A stretch of DNA of 53,561 bases from Marivita sp. XM-24bin2. Lineage in GTDB: Bacteria > Pseudomonadota > Alphaproteobacteria > Rhodobacterales > Rhodobacteraceae. The notes beneath the pieces are model-generated. The model was not told where the DNA came from and ran no database searches. It saw only the letters and a program-made list of their open reading frames with translations. Of this stretch, positions 19,259 through 27,561 are shown in pieces. A program made the position numbers and the translations under genes. The first letter of the stretch is position 1. The number at the start of each line of letters is the position of its first letter. The stretch spans positions 1-53,561 of the forward strand of contig QCWH01000006.1 of the NCBI GenBank assembly GCA_003149565.1, written 5' to 3'.

Positions 19259-22200
19259 ATGACCTCATTCGACTGCATAATCATCGGCGATCAAAGCCTG
19301 ACACAGCATTGCGCGGAAACTCTTTTGTCCGAAGGGCACAAGTTGGTTGCCTTGATCACAGACGATCCAGATGTCACGTCCTGGGCAAGGGGCCGTTCGA
19401 TAAGATGCGAACCTCATGGACCTGATCTGTCGCAACGCCTTGGGAATATGTCGGTCGATTGGGTCTTGAGCATCGCCAATCTCAAGATCCTGCCTCCGGA
19501 TGTTTTGGCGCTTGGTCGCAAGGGCGCCGTCAACTTCCATGACGGGCCACTGCCAAAACGCGCGGGTTTGAATGCTCCGATCTGGGCACTGATTGATGGT
19601 GAGAAAACGCATGGCATCACGTGGCATCTGATCGACGACGGCGTGGATACGGGTGACATTCTTGTTCAGCGTGAATTCGAGATCGCTCCCGAAGATACAG
19701 CGCTGACACTGAACACAAAGTGCTATGAAGCTGGCCTGACAAGTTTCCCCGATGTGTTGAGCGAATTGGCCAATGATCTGCCAAATCGTCGTGCACAGGA
19801 CATGACCTACCGCAGCTATCATGCATTGAACGACAGGCCCGAGGCCAATGGTATACTGCGTTTTGACCAGCCAGCCGCAGCTGCGATGCAGTTGATCCGG
19901 GCCTTGGATCACGGGCCATACTTGAACCCGCTGTGTACGCCGAAGGTGCTAACCAAACATGGTATCTTGCACGTTAATGGCGCTACCGAGACCGAGAGCA
20001 GCGCGGCTGCTGGCACTGTCATATCCGTAGATGACACGTCTCTGACGGTCGCGTTTTCAGATGCAGCATTGAAACTGACCGGACTGACACTGTCAGACGG
20101 CAAGCGGATCAATCCTGCCGAGAAAGTCAGTGTTGGAGACAGCCTTCCGTTCCTGAGCGAAGCAGAACGAACCTCACTGACCGAAGCAATGCGCCTCGTT
20201 GCACAAGAAGATGCTCGCTGGAGGCGCGCTCTTGAAATGGCGGTGCCGGTGTCGTTGTCCTTCAAGGCGTCAGGGAAACCGGCAATTTCATCGACGACAT
20301 GTGCGATCCCGGCGGAACAGTTGCCGGCCGCACTGGCCTGCCTGTGCGCGCGCATGGCCCCCAATCCAGGAAGCGTGGTGGCCCTTACGAACCCGGCGCT
20401 GCGGGCAGTTGCAAACCCAGATATCCTGTCAGCATGGGTCCCTGTAAAAGCTCAGACGCTTATGACAGGCGTTCCAGATGTCGTAACAGGTTTTGCCGCT
20501 GACCTGCCCCTTCGGACACCTGCAATTTCGGAACTTGCAATTCCGGCAGTGGGATTATCACTCAACGCAGGGCCGATCCCCGGTGTGGCGATCACTTTCG
20601 AGGCTTCAGGTGAGTCGATTGCGGTCCACGTCGATCAAGGTCAAATTGTCCCTGATTTCGCAGATGTTGTTGTCCGGCGCGTTCAGTGGATCGCCGAACA
20701 ACTTGACGAGGGACAGTCCCCCGAAAACATAGCAACTTTGCCACCACAGGAGCTTGATGACGTCCTCTATGGGTTCAATACGAGTGCGACTCCGTTTGAT
20801 GCCCCCGCGACCATGCACGAGGCCTTCGAGGCGCAGGTTGCACTGACGCCTGACGCCGTTGCGCTTGTATTTCAGAACAGTGAAATCAGCTATTCGGTTT
20901 TGAATGAGCACGCAAACCGAGTTGCGTATGTGCTGAGATCAATGGGTGTTGGTCCGGACATGATGGTTGGCCTGCATTGCAGCCGAGGGCCTGATCTGAT
21001 TGCAGCCGCTCTGGCTGTGCTTAAAGCTGGGGCTGCTTACCTCCCCCTCGACCCAGACTACCCGCAGGACAGGTTGGCTCATTACTTGAAGGACAGTGGT
21101 GCTGGGGTTGTCATTACCGAACATGACCTTCGTGACAAGTTACCGGACACACCGGCCGAGCTTCTAGTTATTGACCGCGATCCGCGTTTGGCGTCCGCTC
21201 GTACCGAAAATCCACCGCCGGTCGCAAGCGGTGATAACTTGGCATATGTCATTTACACGTCAGGTTCGACCGGAGTGCCAAAAGGCGTCATGGTTGAACA
21301 TCGCAATGTCATGAACTTCTACGCTGGCATGGACGCAATCGTTCCGGATCGTGACGACGCTGCCTGGCTGGCGGTCACAAGTCTCAGCTTTGATATATCG
21401 GTACTTGAACTCTTCTACACGATGGCGCGGGGCATCAAAGTTGTGCTGCCAAGTGCAAGTCAGCGTGGCGTGATCTCTGGCGGTGCTGCGCGGAAAAGCA
21501 GCGATGGAATGGAATTCTCCATCTACTATTGGGGCAATGACGATGGGGTGGGGCGGGATAAATACCGCCTCTTGCTTGAAGGCGCGAAATTCGCAGACGA
21601 AAATGGTTTCTGCGCGGTGTGGACGCCGGAACGTCATTTCCATGCCTTCGGTGGTCCCTATCCAAATCCATCGGTGACAGGAGCGGCGGTTGCCGCTGTG
21701 ACCAAGCAGATTGGGGTCCGTGCTGGGAGTTGTGTTGCGCCGCTTCACCACCCGGCCCGCATCGCCGAAGAATGGGCGGTGATCGACAATCTGACAAATG
21801 GTCGGGCTGGGCTTGCGATTGCAAGTGGATGGCAACCGGACGATTTCGTGCTGCGTCCTGAAAACACGCCGCCCGACAACAAACCCGCTATGTTCGAAGC
21901 CATTGGTCAAGTGCGCAAACTCTGGCGTGGAGAAGCAGTGGCCTTTCCGCGCAAAGACGGTCAGATGCACGAGGTGGTCACGCAGCCGCGGCCTGTATCA
22001 AACGAACTGCCGATCTGGGTGACTACGGCCGGCAACCCCGACACATGGCGCGAAGCGGGGGCAAATGGCGCGAACGTTCTGACGCACCTTTTGGGGCAGT
22101 CGATTGATGAGGTGGCCGACAAAATCGCGATCTACCGCAATGCGCTGCGCGAGGCTGGGCACAATCCGGATGACTTTACTGTCACATTGATGCTGCACAC

Positions 22201-23842
22201 CTGCCTTGCGGCAACGCGTGAGCAAGCCCGCGAAATCGCGCGCGAACCAATGAAAGATTACCTCCGGTCAGCGGCTGGATTGATCAAGCAATATGCTTGG
22301 GCGTTTCCGGCATTCAAACGGCCTGAAGGTGTCAAGAATGCCTTCGAACTCAACCTGGGCGACCTGAGCGAAGATGATCTCGAAGGCATTCTGGATTTCG
22401 CATTCGAGCGTTATTTTAACGACTCAGGACTGTTTGGAACGATCGAAGATGCTTTGGCCCGCGTCGAACAGCTGCAAGCCATCGGTGTTTCAGAGATTGC
22501 CTGCCTGATCGACTACGGCATCGCAACAGATCAGGTTCTCGAAGGGCTGCGACCCTTGGCCGAAGTGGTCCGGAAATGTACTCCGACACGCGATCACGAG
22601 GATTCGGATTTCTCGATTGCAGCAATGCTTGACCGCCATCACGTCACACATCTGCAGTGCACCCCGTCTATGGCGCGGATGATTGCTATGGATGATGATG
22701 CTCGCGCGGCTCTGCGTGGGGTCAAACACCTTTTTTTGGGTGGCGAAGCGCTTTCTGGTGCGTTGGTCTCTGAACTCGGCAAAGCTACAGATGCGAAGAT
22801 TACCAATATGTATGGGCCGACCGAAACAACGATCTGGTCTTCATCGGAAGTCGCGACAAGCGAGGATGCTACGGTCAATATCGGTCGCCCCATCTCCAAC
22901 ACACAACTCTACGTTCTTGATGACGACCTGAACCCAGTGGGTATCGGCGAAGAGGGCGAGCTTTGGATCGGCGGCAAAGGTGTAACACGCGGCTATTGGC
23001 AGCGTGATGAGATGACTGCCGATCGTTTCCGCGAGAATCCCTTCGCCGAAGGCCGCATGTATCGAACCGGCGATCTTGTTCAGCGCCGGTCGGATGGACG
23101 GCTAGACTTCCTTGGGCGGGCGGACCAGCAGATCAAACTGCGCGGTTTCCGGATTGAGTTGGGCGAGATTGAAAGCGCTCTGCAGGACGATGATCGTGTT
23201 ACAAACGCCGTCGTCCTGGCGCGGGAAGACGCACCCGGCGATGTTCGTTTGGTGGCATATCTGAAGACGTGCCGCGAACTTGACATCTCTGTATTGCGCG
23301 CCGCGTTGGCAGAGCGTTTGCCCGATTACATGGTTCCGGCGCATTTTGTCGTGCTGGATGCCTTTCCTCTGACACCGAACCAGAAGATTGATCGCAAGGC
23401 TCTGCCGGCACCACAAAAAGTGCCGCTTCGATCAAAACCGGCATCCCCCATGGTTGCTTCTTCGCCAAACGCCGGTCAGGCCGACGATGCGCTTCGCGAC
23501 CGCATTGCCGCAATCTGGAGCGAGGTGCTCGGTCTGCAGTCAATCCCGCCCGACGCGAATTTCTTTGACCTTGGCGGGCACTCTCTTTTGGCGGTTCAGA
23601 CACATCGCGCTTTGCGGGATCGCTTGCATGTCGGAAAGCTTTCGATCACCGACATTTTCCAATTTCCAACACTATCAGCCTTAGCGGATCGCGTTGCAAA
23701 GTTGAACGGCACTGTCGCTCCAAGGGGACCGGATGCAGCGCCTGTCGTGTCGATGACATCAAAGGCACAATCTGATCGTGCGCAAATGCGCGCAGATGCG
23801 ATGGCGCGCAGACGTGCAATGCGCGCAAGGCGACAGGCTTAA
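19259..23842 (+). CDS. NRPS: formyltransferase, C-remnant, adenylation domain split by luciferase-like monooxygenase, carrier protein
   Basis: A 1527-residue initiation-type NRPS. Residues 1-300 match methionyl-tRNA formyltransferase (NFHDGPLPKRAG with Asn and His; DDGVDTGDIL with Asp). Residues about 310-510 look like the end of a condensation domain with no HHxxxDG motif. The adenylation domain starts near 515 (YTSGSTGVPKG; A4 motif FDIS near 712), is interrupted at about 740-1095 by a flavin luciferase-like monooxygenase of the MupA/Atu3671 type (MEFSIYYWGNDDG, APLHHPARIAEEW, GLAIASGWQPDDF), and resumes to A5 (NMYGPTETTIW near 1184), A8 (KLRGFRIELGEIE) and A10 (NQKIDRKALP). A carrier domain follows (FDLGGHSLLAVQ, Ser near 1442). 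There is no TE. My manual code reading is DILQFGMIWK, close to glycine codes. An Arg-rich tail (1499-1527) could dock with the PKS. Confidence 0.93.
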   Translation: MTSFDCIIIGDQSLTQHCAETLLSEGHKLVALITDDPDVTSWARGRSIRCEPHGPDLSQRLGNMSVDWVLSIANLKILPPDVLALGRKGAVNFHDGPLPKRAGLNAPIWALIDGEKTHGITWHLIDDGVDTGDILVQREFEIAPEDTALTLNTKCYEAGLTSFPDVLSELANDLPNRRAQDMTYRSYHALNDRPEANGILRFDQPAAAAMQLIRALDHGPYLNPLCTPKVLTKHGILHVNGATETESSAAAGTVISVDDTSLTVAFSDAALKLTGLTLSDGKRINPAEKVSVGDSLPFLSEAERTSLTEAMRLVAQEDARWRRALEMAVPVSLSFKASGKPAISSTTCAIPAEQLPAALACLCARMAPNPGSVVALTNPALRAVANPDILSAWVPVKAQTLMTGVPDVVTGFAADLPLRTPAISELAIPAVGLSLNAGPIPGVAITFEASGESIAVHVDQGQIVPDFADVVVRRVQWIAEQLDEGQSPENIATLPPQELDDVLYGFNTSATPFDAPATMHEAFEAQVALTPDAVALVFQNSEISYSVLNEHANRVAYVLRSMGVGPDMMVGLHCSRGPDLIAAALAVLKAGAAYLPLDPDYPQDRLAHYLKDSGAGVVITEHDLRDKLPDTPAELLVIDRDPRLASARTENPPPVASGDNLAYVIYTSGSTGVPKGVMVEHRNVMNFYAGMDAIVPDRDDAAWLAVTSLSFDISVLELFYTMARGIKVVLPSASQRGVISGGAARKSSDGMEFSIYYWGNDDGVGRDKYRLLLEGAKFADENGFCAVWTPERHFHAFGGPYPNPSVTGAAVAAVTKQIGVRAGSCVAPLHHPARIAEEWAVIDNLTNGRAGLAIASGWQPDDFVLRPENTPPDNKPAMFEAIGQVRKLWRGEAVAFPRKDGQMHEVVTQPRPVSNELPIWVTTAGNPDTWREAGANGANVLTHLLGQSIDEVADKIAIYRNALREAGHNPDDFTVTLMLHTCLAATREQAREIAREPMKDYLRSAAGLIKQYAWAFPAFKRPEGVKNAFELNLGDLSEDDLEGILDFAFERYFNDSGLFGTIEDALARVEQLQAIGVSEIACLIDYGIATDQVLEGLRPLAEVVRKCTPTRDHEDSDFSIAAMLDRHHVTHLQCTPSMARMIAMDDDARAALRGVKHLFLGGEALSGALVSELGKATDAKITNMYGPTETTIWSSSEVATSEDATVNIGRPISNTQLYVLDDDLNPVGIGEEGELWIGGKGVTRGYWQRDEMTADRFRENPFAEGRMYRTGDLVQRRSDGRLDFLGRADQQIKLRGFRIELGEIESALQDDDRVTNAVVLAREDAPGDVRLVAYLKTCRELDISVLRAALAERLPDYMVPAHFVVLDAFPLTPNQKIDRKALPAPQKVPLRSKPASPMVASSPNAGQADDALRDRIAAIWSEVLGLQSIPPDANFFDLGGHSLLAVQTHRALRDRLHVGKLSITDIFQFPTLSALADRVAKLNGTVAPRGPDAAPVVSMTSKAQSDRAQMRADAMARRRAMRARRQA

Positions 23843-23845
23843 GCG

Positions 23846-24811
23846 ATGCGTGGCAAGCGTTCCTTATTCGCGGGTCTTGTCGCAGTTGGCTGCGGTGCTT
23901 TGGCGTGGATTCAGTTTTCTGCTCCCAAAGCGCTGACGCCCGAGCAAATGGCGGCTCGCTACGAGACACCTCTGTCGCCGCCAGAAGGCCCTTTAAATGT
24001 CTTCCACCTTGGACATTCATTGGTTGGCCAAGACATGCCCGCGATGCTGGCGCAGTTAGCGGAGCATTCACATGCATCACAGCTTGGATGGGGCACGCCG
24101 CTCAGGGCGCATTGGAATGCAGACGAACCAATTCAGGGCTTCGAAACCGAAAATGCACACGCGCATTACCGTGACGCCAAAGAGGCTTTGTCCAGTGGCG
24201 ATTTTGATGCATTCGTTCTGACCGAGATGGTTGAGATCGAAGCAGCTATCGCCCATTTCGATGCGCCTCTCTATTTAGAGAAATGGGTGGCTGCTGCACG
24301 TGATGCCAATCCGGATATTCGCATATTTCTGTATGAAACCTGGCACGAATTGACCGACCCTCAGGGCTGGATGTACCGCTTGGATACTGACCCGGCTAAA
24401 TACTGGGAAGGCGTATTGCTTGCACGGACAATGGCTGAATTGCCGGATGCGTCCCCGGTCTACGTTATACCTGCCGGTCGCGTCATGGCCGAGTTCGTTC
24501 GGCGGATTGAGGACAGTGAAGGTGTCGATGGCGTGACATCACGCAAGGACCTTTTCGCGCGAGCCGAAGACGGCGCGCTTGATCCCATCCACATCAATGA
24601 TCTGGGCGCATATCTGGTTGCGATAACGCATTTCGCTGTCCTGTATCAAAGATCGCCCGTCGGTCTTCCGGCAGAACTTTTGCGCGCCGATGGGATGGCG
24701 GCCACCGCGCCAGGGCCGGATTTGGCGCGTCTCATGCAGCAAACTGTCTGGGATGTTGTGTCTTCGTTGCCGGTTACTGGGATTCCGCAAAATGCTGTTG
24801 TTTTACAATAG
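23846..24811 (+). CDS. Putative secreted SGNH-hydrolase-like protein ending the PKS-NRPS operon
   Basis: A 321-residue protein with an N-terminal signal or anchor (residues 4-24). NVFHLGHSLVGQDMP fits block I of SGNH hydrolases with His-Ser in place of the usual Asp-Ser (GHSL), and DPIHINDLGAYL near residue 250 matches the final Asp-x-x-His block. These suggest an ester hydrolase or acyl/acetyl transfer enzyme acting in the periplasm. It begins three bases after the NRPS stop, so it is the fourth member of the operon. It could move an acyl group onto an exported glycan, as AlgX- or AlgJ-like proteins do for acetyl groups, but no direct evidence shows this. Confidence 0.6.
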   Translation: MRGKRSLFAGLVAVGCGALAWIQFSAPKALTPEQMAARYETPLSPPEGPLNVFHLGHSLVGQDMPAMLAQLAEHSHASQLGWGTPLRAHWNADEPIQGFETENAHAHYRDAKEALSSGDFDAFVLTEMVEIEAAIAHFDAPLYLEKWVAAARDANPDIRIFLYETWHELTDPQGWMYRLDTDPAKYWEGVLLARTMAELPDASPVYVIPAGRVMAEFVRRIEDSEGVDGVTSRKDLFARAEDGALDPIHINDLGAYLVAITHFAVLYQRSPVGLPAELLRADGMAATAPGPDLARLMQQTVWDVVSSLPVTGIPQNAVVLQ

Positions 24812-24980
24812 GTTTCAGCCGCAGCGACCGGTTGGGAGGAAACGCGTTGTTTCCATATCTTTCGGTTTTAACGGTCGCAATTCTGCCTTGTTTTGACTAA
24901 ATTATGTCTTGCTTAGGGCGCATGGTCACAGCGTGACCCGAATTGAGCAAGGCGGGGGCCTTTGTACTGGAGTTGAGCGC
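24812..24980. other. Gap before the Wzz gene with a small hairpin
   Basis: An AT-rich stretch of 169 bases. GGAAAC (24838-24843) and GTTTCC (24849-24854) form a six-base stem with a five-base loop, followed by a T-containing tract (24855-24870); it could end the PKS-NRPS transcript weakly or bind a regulator. GGAG at 24969-24972 lies eight bases before the GTG chosen as the wzz start. No clear promoter hexamers. Confidence 0.35.
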
Positions 24981-26315
24981 GTGCTGTATTTTCAGTCGTT
25001 CGAAGAGGTGTTCTCCGCTCTTAAGCGGCGTCTTTGGTTGATCATCGGGATCACCTTCATCGGCTGTGTGATTTCGCTGGCCGTCGCTTTGACGCGCGTG
25101 CCGGTGTACAATGCGATTGCGGTCGTTCAGATTGAAGATGCGCAAGTTGCGGGGACAAATACAAGTGTCGGTGCAATGGTGGACAACCGTGCGAGTCTCG
25201 ACGCGCGCCGTACAGTTCAACTCATCGAACAGCGTGTGATGTCGCGTGGGTCTCTGACCGAGATCATGGATAAGTATGATCTTTTCAACAATATTCCGGG
25301 GATGACGCCAACAATGCGCTTGGACGCAATGCGTCGCGCGGTGACGGTGGAAGCCATTGGTGGCGGCGAGCCGTGGCAGCCTGTGCAATCCGTTTCCGGC
25401 ATGGTGATCACAGCCAATCTGAGCGATCCGCAGAAGGCCGCAGATGTCGCCAACGAAGTTTTGGCCCGTGTTATGGACGAGGCCCGCAGCCGCAGCGTGG
25501 AGCGTGCTCAGATCGAACTCGAATTTTTCAATGCCGAAGAAGCGCGCATCCGCGAAGAGATTGCAGCCGCCGAGAGCATGATTGCAGATTTCAAATCGGC
25601 CAACGCCGAAGTGCTGCCGGCTAACATCACAGTTTTGCAAGGTGAACTCACAACCCTCAATTCATCGCTTTTGACCCTCCGCCAACAAATCCTGAGCCTG
25701 GAATCCAACAGCGCACGCACGCGCCCTGAAGCGCTTGAACGTGAGATTGGTCTTTTGCAGGATCAGATCAATCTGATCGAAACGCGGACAGACCAGATCA
25801 ACGCGCTTTTGGCGCGCGCACCCGCGATTGAACGCGAGTTGGCGTCCTTGCAGCGCGAACTGTCACAGTTGAACGAACAATTTACGGTCATCGCCCGTCG
25901 CAAGGCGGACGCTCAAATGAGCCAGAGCCTTGAAGAACAGCGTCAGCTTGCCCGTTTCGAAGTCCTCGAGAAGGCAATTGTTCCGGCTTACGCGGTCTCA
26001 CGCAGTAAAAGGTCGGTTGCCATGCTCGGCGGCGTGGTCAGCGTAATGTTGGCTGTTGGTGTCGCATTTGTTCTCGAACTTCTGAACCCGCCGATCCGCA
26101 CTGCCTCGCAGATGGAGCGCATTCTGGGAATTCGACCCGTGATCTCCGTACCCGTTCTCGAAAAGTCGAGAGCATTTCCCTCGCAAAAGAAGCGACGTGG
26201 CTGGAAGATCGTTTGGGGTGTTCTGGCGGCAATCGCACTTGGTGTGATTGGTCTTATTACCAAATCGGTTAGCGCCCTTGCGAGCTTGGCGCGGAGCCCT
26301 CGAAACGCGCATTAG
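24981..26315 (+). CDS. Polysaccharide chain-length determinant, Wzz/Wzc-N type
   Basis: Inner-membrane co-polymerase that sets glycan chain length. The N-terminus (FQSFEEVFSALKRRLWLIIGITFIGCVISLAVALTRVPVYNA) is a typical Wzz start with a membrane segment near 17-38. Residues about 150-330 are long coiled coil, and a second membrane segment lies near 345-370 (MLGGVVSVMLAVGVAFVLELL) with PPIRTASQMERILGIRPV after it. There is no kinase domain; the ATPase is the separate convergent gene at 26320. An extra hydrophobic stretch (about 406-425, WGVLAAIALGVIGLIT) sits near the C-terminus. Start placed at GTG 24981 behind GGAG; TTG 24909 would add 24 residues without a good site. About 444 residues. 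Confidence 0.85.
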   Translation: MLYFQSFEEVFSALKRRLWLIIGITFIGCVISLAVALTRVPVYNAIAVVQIEDAQVAGTNTSVGAMVDNRASLDARRTVQLIEQRVMSRGSLTEIMDKYDLFNNIPGMTPTMRLDAMRRAVTVEAIGGGEPWQPVQSVSGMVITANLSDPQKAADVANEVLARVMDEARSRSVERAQIELEFFNAEEARIREEIAAAESMIADFKSANAEVLPANITVLQGELTTLNSSLLTLRQQILSLESNSARTRPEALEREIGLLQDQINLIETRTDQINALLARAPAIERELASLQRELSQLNEQFTVIARRKADAQMSQSLEEQRQLARFEVLEKAIVPAYAVSRSKRSVAMLGGVVSVMLAVGVAFVLELLNPPIRTASQMERILGIRPVISVPVLEKSRAFPSQKKRRGWKIVWGVLAAIALGVIGLITKSVSALASLARSPRNAH

Positions 26316-26319
26316 CGTC

Positions 26320-27426
26320 TCAATAAGAGTATTCGCTGGTCTCAATGTGTTCAGCCTTGTTAAGCACCACTCCGAGCAGTGGCATGTTCTCACCTAGACG
26401 ACGTTCAGTTTCCTTGATGTCCTTGGCTCGGGTTATCCCTCCAGCGGCCACGATGAGCAGTGCATCCACATGCGGTCGCATCGCAATAACATCGTCATTG
26501 AGCAACGCTGGCGGTAGGTCGAACAGCATGACGTCCGGCTGAAAGGCTGCTTCGATTTCGTCCAGAACCGCTTCAGTTGATGGATCCTGCAAAAGTTCCG
26601 ACGCATAAGGTTCAACAATGCCGTTGAACCCAACGGCGACATGGGAACCTGCGGAAATCGTATTGGGTGCGAAGCCTTGCAGATGGGCCTCAGGCGAAAT
26701 CTTCCCACGCAGCATATCGCCAATAGCGCCAGTGTCAGAGACTCCGAAGACATTGTGCAGACTCGGGCTGCGCATATCAAGATCCAGCAGGACCGTCCGG
26801 CAGGTTTCGTGTCGTGACAGGCTGACGGCCAGATTGGCCGCCGTAAAAGTCTTGCCGCAGTCTTTCGTCGGAGATGTAATCGCAACCCGCCTCCAGCCGT
26901 TTTCCGAAAGCGCCTGCAGCATACGGGTCCGCAGGATATCGAAACGCGAATGTGATGGGTCTTCGCGCAATGCTGTGATCACGTTCCGAGCGGCAAGCCG
27001 CTGTGGATCGAGCGGAAAGCGGTCAATGCTGTACCATGCGGTTTCCGGATCGAAAACAGGTTGTGACTGCACCTTAGGCTCGGGCCTGCGTTCCAAGATC
27101 AGAGGAGGCTTAGAAACTTCCACCGTTCGCGGTTTTACCGGTTGTCCTGGCACCGGTGTGTCGTGATCTCTGGCTGGTTCCGGCCGGCTATCGCTGTCTG
27201 CAGAGATACGTTTCGCTGATACAGGTGCCGCTGCTTTTGGAGCAGGGTGTTTCTTGATGGCCTTTATCTTGCTTTTGCGCGGCGCCGGGGCTGCAGGTTC
27301 CGGCTTGGAAGCTCGATCTCCGGCAAAGTCCGGCTTTTGAGCGTTGGATGGACGGTGATCAGGCGTGTCGACAGGCGCATCCGCCCCACGCCGCTTGCGG
27401 CGCTGGAATTTGGGCTGCTCGGTCAT
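26320..27426 (-). CDS. CpsD/BY-kinase-like ATPase of polysaccharide synthesis
   Basis: A soluble ATPase of 368 residues related to the cytoplasmic half of Wzc-type tyrosine kinases and to ParA/MinD. A proline- and lysine-rich extension covers about residues 1-125. The core has SRFDILRTRML, a P-loop with the odd form SPTKDCGKTF (about 186-196), Walker A-prime VLLDLDMRSPSL, and Walker B VMLFDLPP. The C-terminus EYSY has only two tyrosines, fewer than the Tyr cluster of typical BY-kinases, so autophosphorylation is uncertain. It faces the Wzz gene convergently with four bases between the stops. GAGG lies eight bases before the ATG. It probably works with that Wzz protein. Confidence 0.83.
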   Translation of the reverse strand: MTEQPKFQRRKRRGADAPVDTPDHRPSNAQKPDFAGDRASKPEPAAPAPRKSKIKAIKKHPAPKAAAPVSAKRISADSDSRPEPARDHDTPVPGQPVKPRTVEVSKPPLILERRPEPKVQSQPVFDPETAWYSIDRFPLDPQRLAARNVITALREDPSHSRFDILRTRMLQALSENGWRRVAITSPTKDCGKTFTAANLAVSLSRHETCRTVLLDLDMRSPSLHNVFGVSDTGAIGDMLRGKISPEAHLQGFAPNTISAGSHVAVGFNGIVEPYASELLQDPSTEAVLDEIEAAFQPDVMLFDLPPALLNDDVIAMRPHVDALLIVAAGGITRAKDIKETERRLGENMPLLGVVLNKAEHIETSEYSY

Positions 27427-27561
27427 TTCTCAGCCTCGTTACGCGGCATCATTACCTTCCGGTCCTATACAACGCGGCCTAAGTCGCGCACCCCACCCAT
27501 GACAGGGTATTCTGTCAAGAATACGTCGGATTTGAGGGGATTGTTTATCAAATGAAGGCGA
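27427..27561. promoter_or_regulatory. Gap upstream of the CpsD-like gene with an 18-base palindrome
   Basis: TGACAG (27500-27505), six bases, then CTGTCA (27512-27517) is a perfect inverted repeat about 75 bases upstream of the ATPase start. On the minus strand the same stretch contains TTGACA, an exact -35 hexamer, but no good -10 lies 16-18 bases further on. It may be an operator or weak promoter for the ATPase gene, or a hairpin. Confidence 0.3.
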
